64,000 nt of DNA from Verpa conica (GCA_033030425.1 JAUFSD010000024.1:806001-870000); one strand, 5' to 3'. Numbered from the stretch's first letter, positions 49,647 through 61,314 are shown. A program made the numbers and translations. The notes: generated by a model not told the origin, from the sequence alone.

Positions 49647-51100
49647 ATGCCTGAGATTGCTGAAGTCGCACGTATCGTTAGCCGCCTTCGCAATAGCTTG
49701 GTCGGGAAGACTATCTCTAGTATCACTGTCTTTGAAGACAGCATCGTCTACAAGGAGACAACTCATAATGCATTCAAGACTGCGCTGGAAGGGAAGAAAG
49801 TTGTTGCTGCCAAGCAGTGGGGGAAATACTTCTGGTAGAGTCCAATATTTATATCTATAAAGAAATCATCTAGCTAAACAGCAAAAAATAGGCTGGTAAT
49901 GGAGAGCTCTCCGCATCCTCTCTTGCATTTTGGTATTAACCCCAACTTTGCTATATAATACCTATCATATAACTAACTCTCTCAGGCATGTCCGGCTGGA
50001 TTTACATAAAAAACGACCCCGGTGCTCACTACCGCATCTCCACAGAAGAATCCATATGGCCTCCAAAACACATCAAATTCAACCTAAAACTCTCCAACGG
50101 CGACGAAATAGCCTTTACCGACGCCCGGCGCCTTGGCCGTATCCGTCTAATCGACCACCCTACCGGCGACCTCCGCAGCCTAAGTCCACTTGCCGAAAAT
50201 GGACCAGACCCAGTCCTCGAGCCTGTCAGTGTCGTATGGCTCACTGAGAAACTGGAGAAACGCAAAATGCCAGTAAAATCATGGCTGCTTGATCAGTCCG
50301 TTATCGCAGGTATTGGAAATTGGGTTGCCGATGAGATACTTTATCATGCACGTATACACCCGGAACAGCATACAAATACGCTTAGCACGAAACAAATTGC
50401 CTCCTTGCATGAGGCACTGGGATACGTGACAAAGCTTGCGGTGGATGTGGAGGCGGATAGTAGTAAATTTCCGGAGAACTGGCTGATGGTGCATCGGTGG
50501 GGGAAGGGGAAGGGGAATGTGAATAAGCTACCGACAGGAGAGAAGATTGATTTTGTTAAGGTGGGGAGTAGAACTAGTGCCTTTGTCCCGAGTTTACAAA
50601 AGATGCCCAAGAAAGGGGGAGATGAAGCGGAAGAAGAAGAGAATGAAAATGATGAGAGTGAAGTGGAGGTCAAGAAACCAGCTAAGAAGAGCGCCCCAAA
50701 GAAGGCTACTAAGAAATCCGTCAAGAAAGACGAAGACGGGGATAGTGAACTAGAAGAGGAGAAACCAGCTAAGAAGAGCGCTCCAAAGAAAGCTACTAAG
50801 AAATCCGTTAAGAAAGACGAAGACGGGGATAGTGAATTAGAAGAGGAGAAACCAGCTAAGAAGAGTGCTCCAAAGAAGCCTACTAAGAAATCCGCTAAGA
50901 AAGAGGAGGACGGAGATAGTGAAGTAGAAGAGGAGAAATCAGCACCTAGGAGGCGTGCTCCGGCGAGATCTGCTAAGAAAGCTGTTAAAAAGGAAGAAAC
51001 AGATGAAGAGGAAGAGGAAAGCGAGCCAGAGAGCCCAAAGCCGCGCAAAAGAAAGGCAGTGGCCAAGACAAAGGCACAGCCGAAGAAATCAAAACGCTAG
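49647..51100 (+). CDS. Formamidopyrimidine-DNA glycosylase (FPG/Nei family)
   Basis: Base-excision repair enzyme that removes oxidised bases and nicks the DNA. Exons 49647-49834, 49892-49932 and 49986-51100; 447 residues. It starts MPEIAEVARI: after Met removal the N-terminal Pro and Glu are the catalytic residues of this family. AAKQWGKYFW carries the conserved Lys region. The 41-base second exon encodes the PHPLLHFGM(SGW) turn across a splice. DARRLGRIRLI, VIAGIGNWVADEILYHARIH (helix-two-turn-helix) and KVGSRTSAFVPSLQK follow. No Cys4 zinc finger is present, as in plant and fungal zincless-finger FPGs. The C-terminal 150 residues are Lys/Glu/Ser/Ala repeats, histone-H1-like, with three to four near-identical 29-residue units; these probably bind DNA and carry nuclear signals. 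Confidence 0.94.
50675..50940 (+). repeat. 87-base coding tandem repeat in FPG tail
   Basis: Units start at about 50675, 50762 and 50849, with a degenerate fourth at 50936, exactly 87 bases apart. They encode KPAKKSAPKKATKKSVKKDE followed by DGDSELEEE. The first two copies differ at only a few bases, indicating recent duplication or homogenisation. Confidence 0.93.
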
Positions 51101-53896
51101 AGAGAACCGCCTGTAAACGAGCTTATCTGGGCTTTGTATTGGTTTGATATTAGAGGTGGTTATGGGCAGTTGTAACACAATACGGATTTTTGGGTTATGG
51201 AATAAGCAGAGAAGATTACTGAATTGTTTTTATTAGGAGGAAATGGGCTACTTTTGGTTGTAGGCGCAAAAATAGTGATATCTCAGGTCAGGCTACCAGA
51301 TAAGTGATGAAATGTATGCATCTCATGGTACTAGGGAGAGAATAAAATTATTTGAGGCCTTGGCCCCGTAGTTATCCTAAAAATGACATCTGTAGGTTGT
51401 TGCGTTACTCGTTTTTACTATTTGGCCTAAGTCTGGTACTGAAGATGACTGTACCAAAATCTTTTTTACTCCAAACCGGCAGAACTAAAGATAGTACTGA
51501 TAATGTAGAGTGTAATAAAACTAGTTTCTGGAGGGGGTTAAACCACATGTTCTATCATACATGTAGTTATAATCTTGTAACGAAATAGATCTCTCTAAGG
51601 AGCTGGATATATTGAATGAGTGGTAATATAGTACATAAGTGAGTGCTCTATAGGTGCCCAATGATATTTATCTAGATATTAGAATTACGTGTTTTGGTTA
51701 GGCCCACAGATTTTTCCGTATAGGTGTTCGCATCGTCGTCAACAGCCTTTTGGTCTTGAAGAGCCTTGACGACTAAGCATAATCTTAAATTCGACCCCGT
51801 AACCTGGAGAGAGAGAGAAAAAAAATACTATTAGACCTCTGCTCCCTTCCATTCCACCTCTCTACTATTTTACTCCTCTAGCACAACAGATGACAAACAA
51901 CAAAGAATGTTCAGATGCAATCCAATCTCAGGCTGACAAGCATACGGAGACGGTATACCCAAATCAATAGACACATGGTAGTGGACGGGATTCTGTTTTG
52001 ACGAGGACGACGAAAAAAACGGTACTGGCAGGTGAGGAAGGTCTCATGGCGGCCACCGTCATTTTATCTTACTCCCATAAAAGGTAAACTTCATTAATCC
52101 TCTGCTATTGATAAAACTCTTATAGTCCTTGAGTAATATCCAAAGACAAAGTCCCCACTCTACATTCTACGCTCTGGGGCAGTATAGGGAGTTATTATTA
52201 CCTCTCTATAGTCTAGGGGCTATTTATTATCCTGAGACATATTAAGGGCATCCTGAACTATAATCTTACCACAGCTGTGACTCGCGTTAACCTAGGATTT
52301 ATCCAGAAAATTCTAGGAACCTATAGCCTACCACAAACGCAGAAGGTATTCAGATACTTAAAAACCTATTCACCAAGAAATATACCAGCAGCTATTTTCA
52401 ATAACTCTAGTATGCTTAATAAACGTTCGTAATGGATGGTAAGTGGGTTGATTTCCTAAAGACTACCACATTCTAATACAAATATTTCATCCTATCTAGG
52501 AAAACCGGGGATCTATAATTTTGCGTCAATTAGAAAGCTATACGGGAAATCGTGCGACTCATGATATTTGGTTAACTCACATGTGCCTGTCATTCGCTAA
52601 AAAAATGACTCCTCCGTATATTAGCGGTATTGCGTATACCAGAACCCGTACTCCATTTTTACCCTCCGGCGGTCTTGGAATCGCCTTTTTGGACTTATTA
52701 TCCACAGTATATCTGGAGAAACAACAGAAACACCCTCGCGCTGTGTAGAAAAATTTCTCTCGTATAGAGGGACTGGTATATCACGAATATTATAAAATAT
52801 ATTGAGTACGAAGGGCTCATAACATACCCGACAAACCTTGGTAGGTATAGAGTGTCTATAAACTCGTCTCCTACCGCCAATGTGGATCCTTATAAACTAT
52901 TGATCACCTCAAAGCCAATCCCAGCTACAGATATGGGGAAGCTGAGATATGCGTGAAGGAAAATCCATATTTGGGATTCTGGCAAATCACCTTCGTGTTG
53001 CATTATTAGAAATCTAGGTAAATAACCCTTTCATAATAAAACGCAATTTCTACTAACCCTCATCATCTGGAATTATACTCAATCTATGCCGAGGTAGTCA
53101 TTTAATCTAACTCTTTTGAATTTTATTCGGGGTTATCTCATTTGACTTTCAAGTATATTTGGCAAACTCTTTTATGCGAGGACCATAACAACCGCTCGTG
53201 ATAACTGGACTCTGGGAAGTGGCGAGCCGTTCTTGACCATATGTTGTGAGCCTAAGTAAGCAGTTTATCCTGTCCATCACTCTTAAAAATTACTAATATT
53301 CAGTAGGCTTTACTCTCACAGAAACTCGGCATACGTACACTCTCCCGTGTTTGCGGGGTTTATTACTTAAGGATCTTTAGCTCTCGTTTCTATTATCTTA
53401 ACCACAAGAATAATCCTGCCGTAGGATCAACATCAACGGTTTTGGGACTGTCAACTTTAATCACGGAACTATGGGTGTCGGACATTAAATATGTTCTCCG
53501 GCTACTATAATTTCCTAATCATACTCTTGTCGTGGCATAATTTTCTGTCTTCTATACCTAACTACTAATCTGATACCAAATCCCTACCTCTCACGCAAAG
53601 CATGACGGGCTTTGAGGACCTTCATGTTGCTATGAGTTGTATTTTTGTTAGACAGTTTTCCTTTTTCATTTTGTTATAATGTTTTTGTTTTTGTTTTCGC
53701 TTTTTCAGTTACTACAATTGGCCTGCTGTCTGGGAAATTTCATCTTCGCACATTTTCCTTCGAGTAGAGCTAAATACCATCTCGTTTACTCTTGGCTTTA
53801 GTTCTAGTTCATTTAATGTGTTACCTACTATTACCCGCCTAATATTGGTACCCTGCTTTCCCCGAACAATATAGAGCAAAGCATTTCACTCTTCGT
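51101..53896. other. AT-rich gene-poor region
   Basis: About 2.8 kb, AT-rich, without a supportable gene. A short inverted repeat (GTCGTCAA against TTGACGAC) lies at about 51735-51773. The most protein-like frame is 52521-52748, containing TPPYISGIAYTRTRTPFLPS then GGLGIAFLDLLSTVYLEK, but I recognise no family and see no splice-supported extension. The composition matches the 1-5 kb and 46-47 kb stretches. Confidence 0.45.
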
Positions 53897-53967
53897 GACT
53901 CCTTGGCGCAACGGTAGCGCGTTCGACTCCAGATCGAAAGGTTGCGTGTTCAAATCACGTAGGGGTC
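53897..53967 (+). tRNA. tRNA-Trp (anticodon CCA)
   Basis: A 71-base intronless tRNA folds cleanly. The acceptor stem is GACTCCT with AGGGGTC (one G-T pair) and the D arm is GCGC-AACGGTA-GCGC. The anticodon arm is TTCGA-CTCCAGA-TCGAA with anticodon CCA; the variable loop is AGGTT and the T arm GCGTG-TTCAAAT-CACGT. The internal A and B boxes are intact in form. CCA is not encoded, as usual in eukaryotes. It stands alone in gene-poor DNA. Confidence 0.95.
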
Positions 53968-54639
53968 AAAAAACTTGTGTTTTGTACTTTTCGTGTCTTG
54001 CTTATGATGCCGCATAGTGTTTATTTGGTTTACTTTGTTTGAAGTGTGTATTTGTTAGTGCAGTTCTAGCCTTTTTTTGAGAAGGGATGGGATGGGAAAG
54101 TAAGAAGGGTCTACCTGAGGTCCTGTATTCGTGGGTTGTGGGTTCGTATATGGATTTGGTGGAGTATATACAAGCCGTTCACCAGGGGGTTTCTCAGTGC
54201 AAAAGGGAGTACACATTGAAGGCACCTGATAGCTAGTGCTAGTTAAATTTAGTGTAATTTTAGACCTTGTTTTGACCTTTTAGTCACTGGAATAAGAAAA
54301 TTCCGCGAGTGAGTTCTAGTCTAGGGCAAATTTTTTAAAGTATGCAGTGTAGGCATACGCAACTCGGTTGCAACTGCTATAGTTAGGATTGGCGACTAAC
54401 TATCAGCAGTCAAATAGTCTCAAGTGTACTTACAGTCCAGCACTTTAAAACACCAGGGATTATTTTTGTAGTATATTACTCTCTCAATAGAGCCTATTAG
54501 ATGCAATCCTTCACCCTTGTAGTGAGAGAAGCTGGCCTGGTTGACTATACCAAATTCACAAATTATCACTCGGGAATTTCCCACGCCGTATACAACAACA
54601 CCAGATATTTTAAACCCCCAATCCCACTTAGAAAGTCCG
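53968..54639. other. Intergenic region downstream of tRNA-Trp
   Basis: About 670 bases between the tRNA and the stop codon of ACL4. The sequence right after the tRNA has T-containing runs (TTGTGTTTTGTACTTTTCG) that could end polymerase III transcription. No gene is seen. Confidence 0.5.
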
Positions 54640-55893
54640 TTAATCCACATCCATTTCTCCCTCATCACTCTCCCACTCCTCTCCATCGTCTTCATCATCA
54701 TCACTCTCAATGTTCTCTCCTAACTCCGCCGTAATTCTCGCCATCAGTTCCCCTGCATGCTCCTTTATCCCCTCATCCTCCCACTCGAGCGCTACAAAGA
54801 GCGTTTCACAATTCCCTAGCCACTCCCTCGCGGATTCCCATAGCTCTTTTCGCTCCTCTGAGCCTTCGGATTCTTTTTCGCCGAATAAGAAGAGACACCA
54901 TCCGCCGAGGTACCAGAGGTCTGGGAGTTGGTCGTCTTCAAGCTGTAGTCGCTCGAGGACTTCTATGGCTGTTTCGTATTGGGAAGTTTCAATCAGGAGT
55001 TTAGAGAGATTAATCCTGATTGGGTAGGTTGGTATTTCGGGGGAGTCTGGGGTTGTTAACTTTATTGTAGTGGAGGGAGCGAGGGAAAAGGGGGGTTACT
55101 TATGTCTAGGTCTTTCCATAGCGAAAAAGACCGTTGTAGAGCTGCTACAGCGTCATATGGCCGTTGTTGTGATATACGAATACTAGCGAGAGTCTGTAGA
55201 GCTTCGGCAGATGTAGGGACGACCATCAATGCCTCCGTTACGTATTTCTCACAGCGATCCTCAGCGTCTGGTTCATCGCTATAGTAGTGTTAGTTTATGG
55301 GGTGTGAAAGAGTAGCTAGATGGGGGGGGGAGGTACCATAGATCACTCATGTATATCTCTGCCATTGCACAAAGTGCACTACACAGCTTTCCCTCCAATC
55401 CTCTCTCATCACCTACATCCACCACTTTTCCTTTCCCACTATCCCGCATCTGTATCCATTTCCTCAACACCTCCGTTCCCCTATTATACCACTCCATCAT
55501 GTTTGCTCCTCCTTGTCCCAATTGCGCTAGCCATAGGAATTTCTCGGGACCTGTTTCGTCGCCTTCAGGGTCCTGTTGGGCGGCTTTCTCGAATATCAGT
55601 CTGGCGTTGTCTTCGTCTCCCATCTCGACATGAATTTCAGCTAGTAGTTCGAGAGCAGGTAGGTATATAGTGTCTGTCTGTAGAGCCTTCTTTGTGAGTG
55701 CGAGAGCTTCGACGAGCTCGCCTTTTACATGGAGGAGCTCTGTTGCTTCTGCAATGAGTTCTGAGAGGGTTGGTTCTGGAGGGGGTGGTTTGGAAGCGTG
55801 GGGATTCGAGGAGAATGCGCCGGTGGAATTGAGGAGTGATTTATCACGCTTTGAAGGCTTTGACTTTCGTTTTGATGCGCGTGTTTTTGCCAT
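54640..55893 (-). CDS. ACL4: TPR protein, ACL4-like ribosomal-protein chaperone
   Basis: Tetratricopeptide-repeat protein resembling yeast Acl4, the dedicated chaperone that escorts newly made ribosomal protein uL4 (Rpl4) to the nucleus. Exons in order: 55893-55337, 55278-55100 and 55046-54640; 380 residues. The N-terminus is very basic (MAKTRASKRKSKPSKRDKS), a likely nuclear signal. TPR-type helices follow: LHVKGELVEALALTKKALQT, YLPALELLAEIHVEMGDEDN, ARLIFEKAAQQDP, EALQTLASIRISQRPYDAVA, then SKLLIETSQYETAIEVLERL and LPDLWYLGGWCLFLFGE. The C-terminal 30 residues are strongly acidic (Asp/Glu run ending GEMDVD), as in Acl4. The intron 2 acceptor (CCCCAG, 55047) was chosen for frame. Divergent from GIR2. 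Confidence 0.85.
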
Positions 55894-56107
55894 TATTGCT
55901 TATGGTATTGTGGGATAGTTGTGAGTTGGGTGGAGGGGAAAGTTTCGTTTGGCGGGGAGACTTTTCCAATATTTTTTGTCTTTGGGAACCCACCACGACT
56001 AACTTGTTGAGGCAGTGATCAACACACAAGAAACAACCCCGCCAAACACAAAATCCCACCCAGAAACCTCTACAACCCCCCCCCACACATAAATACTCCC
56101 CACAAAG
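55894..56107. promoter_or_regulatory. Bidirectional promoter, ACL4 and GIR2
   Basis: Only 214 bases separate the ATGs of ACL4 (-) and GIR2 (+), so the two translation-related genes very likely share promoter elements. The interval includes a short C-run (56080-56089) close to the GIR2 start. No TATA box is obvious. Confidence 0.6.
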
Positions 56108-56985
56108 ATGGCATCAGAAGAACAGATCCAAGAGATCGAGGTCTTACAATCAATCTACCCCGATGAATTCACACGTAAGCAATCTATCTCTTCTACATCT
56201 CTACACACAACTAACCACCCCCGAACCTCATAGAGATCTCAGACACCCAGTTCAGCATCCAACTAGTCCTCGAACCCCCCTCTATCCCCGGACAAGACCA
56301 TGAACCCCGTATGCCTCACCCACCGGTAAATTCCTAACTACAGCTAACAGTACTTTTCCCCTCTCTCTCTTGAGAAAATGTTGTCCAACAGCAATAATAA
56401 ACCTCCACGTAACCTACACACCTACCTACCCCGATGTAGCTCCGGAGCTCGACCTCACAATCGATACGTCATCGCCTACGTCTAGCTTGTCGTTTCCAGA
56501 GGATAAGGATTTGTTGCTGTCGGCGCTTGAACCTACGATCGAGGAGAATATAGGTATGGCGATGATATTCTCGCTGGCAACGACGTTGAAGGAGAGTGCA
56601 GAGACGTTGATAAGCGAGCGGGCGAATGCGATTGAAAAGGAACGTGAAGACTTTTTGAGGAAGGAGGAAGAGAAGGAGATGGAGAAGTTTAGGGGGACAT
56701 TGGTGACGAGGGAGAGGTTTATGGAGTGGAGTGTAAAATTCAAGGAAGAGCAGGAGGCAGCAAGGAAGAAGGCACAGCAGGAGAAGGAGGACGAAGAGAA
56801 GGGAAAGAGGGTGACGGTTAAGGAGAAGAGATTGACAGGTTGATTCCCCCCATTGTTAAGTCTACCAATACTAATAGTGTATAGGGAGACAACTCTACGA
56901 ACGTGGACTAGTTGGCAATGCAGACGACGAAGTAGACGACGATGGCGTGGAGGTTGATATTTCGAAGTTGAAGGTCAAAGAATAG
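56108..56985 (+). CDS. GIR2: RWD-domain protein, GIR2/RWDD1 type
   Basis: Cytoplasmic RWD-domain protein like yeast Gir2, a partner of the DRG-family GTPase Rbg2 and of Gcn1, tied to translation under amino-acid stress. Exons 56108-56174, 56234-56308, 56392-56838 and 56885-56985; 229 residues. Start MASEEQIQEIEVLQSIYPDE is a typical RWD opening; TPTYPDVAPELDL carries the RWD YPxxxP-type motif; IEENIGMAMIFSLATTLKE closes the domain. A charged coiled-coil follows (EKEREDFLRKEEEKEMEKF). The KEKRLTG-RQLYERG block spanning the last intron matches the region used to bind DRG GTPases, and the tail is acidic (DDEVDDDGVEVD). Convergent with the gene ending at 57106. Confidence 0.92.
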
Positions 56986-57105
56986 AGCTTCAATACCCCG
57001 ATAGTAATAAGATAAAAGAATACTGTGCGCATATGTATCATTGCATTGTACAGCCCATATCAAACTACCATTGACTAAAAGAAAAAAGCCCATAAACTCT
57101 CGCCT

Positions 57106-57614
57106 CTAATTCGTCTTGAACATATCACTCTCATCATAATCATCACCTACCCAACCTATACCATACACCATCAGCACGCTTTCACCTGGGTTATATATAG
57201 AAAAAGGAAAGAAAAAAACTCACGTAAATTAAACTTCCCATCTACCAACTTCTCCCTCGCCGTCTCTGCATCCTCCACTGCCCTCTTTGTCGCCCAATTC
57301 GGTATAAACCCCTCCTTTGCGCTCTGGGCTCCACTACTCTCACCCACGTTCCGGAGGGACCTGTGGACGCCAGCAACCTCGCCCATCATCGGGGTACCCT
57401 GTTGGCTTGCTGGTGGCGTTTGTTGTGATTCTGGGGGCGAGTGGAGGGAGAGGTGTTCGGCGGTGTTGACGAGGTGGGGGTGGGAGAGTGGTGGGGTGGA
57501 TGGCGTGGAGGAGGGAGAGTCGTGCATTTGGGAGTCTTCCCCGTCTAGGGTGTGTTAGTAGGTGTGGTTGAGAGGAGTGTGAGGGGGGGGTATGGTACCG
57601 GAGAGGTTGGCCAT
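57106..57614 (-). CDS. Small conserved-looking fungal protein, function unknown
   Basis: I do not recognise the family. Exons in order: 57614-57599 (16 bases, MANLS plus one base), 57544-57224 and 57146-57106; 125 residues. The middle is Ser/Thr/Pro/His/Gln rich and disordered. A compact conserved-looking block, GFIPNWATKRAVEDAETARE followed by KLVDGKFNLR, leads across the last intron to an acidic tail DDYDESDMFKTN. The last acceptor is inferred: a nearer AG would make a 38-base intron, so I chose the 78-base intron with a GTGCTGATG branch region, which also keeps the acidic tail in frame. The 3' end faces GIR2 across 120 bases. Confidence 0.65.
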
Positions 57615-59394
57615 TGTGGTGGTGAGATGTTTGGTGTTTGGTAGGTAGGTATGTAGTGGGGTTGGGGGTTGGTTTGGGTAGAGATGGATGGTGGGGTGTG
57701 GGTGAGGCTCTATAGCTAAGTACAGCTTGGATCTTATCTTATCTTGCTCATATAGATCTAGGGTCCAGGCACCAGGGTAATTCACGACTCAACAAGCTAG
57801 GATTAAATCTCACAATTTACAAATTGAACACAGAATTTTGAAAAGCATTTATATTAAAATTATCTAGAACTACTATATACGCACTACTAGCAGCACACGC
57901 CCTGTCTAATAACTATGTCGATGCGAGATGACCAAAGTATAAATGGTAAATTCCTATATCTGAAGCCAAGTTAGCCTCTTAAACGTAATGTAATCCAATG
58001 CAATATTCGGTTATAAAGGGCAGGAAGAAGTCGAATCAGGCTCATTAAATCAGATTTTTTATGGATGTGCTCATAGCGGGCAGAAACCCAATCACACAGT
58101 GTGAATAATAAATGTTTCATCATCTCGACTTTCAAGGAAGTTGGGGAAGAAAGGTAGTGAATACCATACCTTTTGTATTAGTACTCCCAGCGCACTAAAA
58201 AAAAAGGCCGAGCCTGAAATACCAGAGTAACAAATCAGCTACTGCACCAAGTATTCTAAATTCCGTACAACTATATCAAATCGTGTGTAAAACATCAGGT
58301 GACGCTCGAAATCAACAAGCATTCTCTCCCAGCTTCCCGGTTTTGTACAGTGGGTTGCGGCTACCACAAGTGGTGGGAGGAAACGCGGTTCTGTCCGCCC
58401 GTACGTTCAAAATTCTTCATTTGGTTTGTGACAATCGGGGGGCTGTTGGAGTAAGGGTTAATATGTACCTAAGGGAAACAGGGCGGTAAAATGTTAGCGG
58501 GCTTGTGGCCATGATGCATGGAGGGAGTGAGATGTATAATGGGGGCCAATCGCGAGTCAGACAAGGCTGAAACTTAAAAGTGACTTATATCAACATGATT
58601 TTTTCTGAAGGAGCATAGCTTAAAGCAATTGTCGATGTATCATCATTCAGGCGATTTTGAGACCCCCAGGGGTTTTGTGGGGAAGGGGAGTTTAGGTAGA
58701 GTAGAAGAAGATTGGCCAACCTTTTGTTTATTAATGTTTATCGCATGAGGATTGGAGAGAAAACTATATTCTGAAGACATTGATTAGCACATTTCGCCAG
58801 CGAATAAATATGAAACAGAGAAGTAGGTATAAAAATGGAAGGTGAAAGTCAGGCTAATTCTAGAGCATGCTTATTTTTATCCTCACTGAAAAGTAGGAGT
58901 TGGATTGTTCGTGGAAAAAGATTTCATCATTCGAATCTTCCAATGCCCGTGCCAACACAGCGGGCGGTAAAGAACAGAGGCAAACCATCCAAAGAGATAG
59001 ATGGGTAGCTTACCATTGAAGTCCTAGATACACTGCGGCTGTGAAGCCGCCGGAAATTCGCGCAGTACTGGTAATGGTGAATGAACATCGAAAGAGAGGA
59101 AGCAAAGAAGGGTGGGGTCTTTTCAATCCGAGTTTATGAATGGTCACCAGTAGAATTTTTTTGCCGACACACCCTTGGCGGATTGTCTCAGGGCTGGGCC
59201 CTGTGGCTATATCTGCAACCCAGGTGGCATTGCATTACCCCGAATCAGTACTAGTGCGCGCATCGCCACAGCCCCGTCTCCGAGCTGTCTTTAAAGCTCC
59301 GTCCCCCCGCATCCGACGTAACCTCTTTTTTCTTTCCCCAAGAAGTCCTCAGGTTAGCCTTGAGACACCAGAAAAGAAATCTCCAATCTTCATC
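57615..59394. other. Intergenic region, no gene seen
   Basis: About 1.8 kb. It carries the promoter of the small gene (T/G-rich repeats of GGGTTGGG and GGTAGGTAG type at 57630-57710 on the plus strand) and, at its end, the leader of the gene starting at 59395. The frame at 59140-59493 is leader sequence; it has no motif. Confidence 0.5.
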
Positions 59395-60646
59395 ATGGCG
59401 GTCGGGGTCCACGTACCCCTCCGTTTCTTACGGTACGAGTTTATCCGTTTCTGGGCATTGAATCATCCCTCCTTATCGCCACCCACATACTGACATGCCT
59501 TCTGCAAATAGAGCCGCAATCAAACGCGGTGCTCAAATACTCAAAGAACATCTGCCGGTGCAATCTCAGCAAGCGCCTAAACTTGTCCTCGAACCCGTCT
59601 ATGCCCGCCTTCCAGTTGCCCATTCAGGCCGCCCACTCCCTCGCGTCAAAGTCAGTAACCGCTGGTACACTACAGCGGTAAACTCCTTCGAGAAGGCTGG
59701 TTTTAAGAATGCCACCCGCGTCAGGACTCCCGTCGGTGCTGGGTTAATGAAGCACACTGCATCTACCCCATTTGCGTCTGCTCTTCGGCCTAAACTCGTC
59801 GGGGGAGTTATGTCGCGATCTACAGGAGGATACTCTCTTGGTGGTTCTGCACGCTACTTCTCCCATACCCCTACTGCACCTGCACAGGTGCTACAGCAGG
59901 TTTCAGCAGCGATGAGGGCGTTTATCGTCAATGGGAAGGGCCAGCTCGACAATCACCGCAATAAAACAAATGGGAAGATCGGAGTACGTGCACAGCTTGC
60001 GAGTGCAGTGATGGAAAATGCACCGGGTGCTTATATCGACTTTTATCTCTCACCTACCTTTACTTGCATTTCTCCCCTCAACTCTAGTAACTCTCTTGAG
60101 AGCAGTGGATTCATTGAGAGTCTTGGTGCAGATTTTGGTGCTATGATTGGTGGGCTTACTGCAGTCTACTCTGATATTAAGCGTCTTTCTCAGTTGGGGA
60201 GCCTCCCAATCACCGTTGCTGGCCCGTCTGGCGATATCTTGCGTGTTCACTTTAAGGGGTGTGATAAGGATTTTGTTGAGGGTCTTTGTAATGACTTTGG
60301 CATCCTCCGGGGTGTGGTTCATGAGGACGAGCGGTTTGCATTCGCTGCTATTCCTGCATATCCAGAAAGTAGCTGGCGGGAGATGTTGACCGATGAACCC
60401 CCCGAGTCCTCAACATACTCGGAGGACGGGTTTGAAGACGACGACATCCGCCTTATCTCCGGATCCGAGAGTGGTGGGGGAAGTGAATACTTTTATGATC
60501 TAGAGCCCGGGGTGTTAATTGATACTCCAGACGTATCGGCTTTCTTGGAGGGAAGTAGTGAGGGGATACCAGAATATGAAGGACTGGAGGGGATCCACAG
60601 ATTTTTGGAGGAGTGTGATGGTTATCGACGTCATAGGATTAGTTAG
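59395..60646 (+). CDS. Probable mitochondrial conserved fungal protein
   Basis: I cannot assign a function. The large frame opens at an ATG at 59495, but a better model uses ATG 59395 and a 38-base first exon (59395-59432, MAVGVHVPLRFL plus two bases). Intron 59433-59511 has a CTGAC branch and AATAG acceptor, and exon 2 is 59512-60646, in total 390 residues. The joined N-terminus (RFLRAAIKRGAQILK) is basic, amphipathic and free of acids, like a mitochondrial presequence. An Arg-Tyr-Phe-Ser motif in ARYFSHTPTAPAQVLQQVSA resembles a conserved block in fungal proteins of unknown role. A globular middle (IESLGADFGAMIGGLTAVYS, SLPITVAGPSGDILRVHFKG) precedes an acidic C-terminus (Glu/Asp/Gly/Ser rich). 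Confidence 0.72.
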
Positions 60647-61314
60647 ATTGGGGGCAGATTACGATTTTTGAGAGGTTTGTTATATTAGTTGGGTTTTCGG
60701 TTCAATTTGTTTATGGCGATGTGGTTTCGAGGGATTTACGATTTTGAATTTTGTATTACTGTTTTTTTTTTTTTAAATTGGCTATGAATGTAGTACATAA
60801 ATATTACTTTCGAAAGTCGCAATTGGACGTTGGTGTCTCTTGTGAGGGGATCTTGATGTAAGCTCTGCTTAGATATCACCATTTCCGTTTCCGGCTCGGC
60901 ATGGCATTCTATTAAGGGTTAGGGGACGCACGGGTGATTAAGGTTTCCGCCTTCCGCCCGGGCCGCGGGGAAATTAGATGACGATTATGTAAGGGGAGGT
61001 AAAGTGGGAGTGGTGGATGGAGGTGAGTGTGAGCGTGAAGGTGGAGGGTAAGGGGTGGGCACAAGTGATGTTTGGATAGATGGATACATGTATTCATTCC
61101 CCCACGTTTACTTACCGAACAAATCTAATTGAACGAATGTTAGAGAAATTGAGGAGCAGCGATCATTTCCCATCGCTCCCCTTAAAATAGCGATACGATA
61201 GGAGATAATCTCGTTTAGTTTCCCGCGTGGCCGTACTAGCTCTGATTTCCATCGTGGCGTACCCAAAGCAATGGAACCTGGCGAGTGGGGGGGATATTCG
61301 GGTTACTGGCTGCA

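Noticed and set aside
50344..51066. 240-codon frame on the minus strand
   Set aside because: It is the antisense shadow of the FPG repeat tail; composition is Ser/Leu/Phe from complementing Lys/Glu codons.
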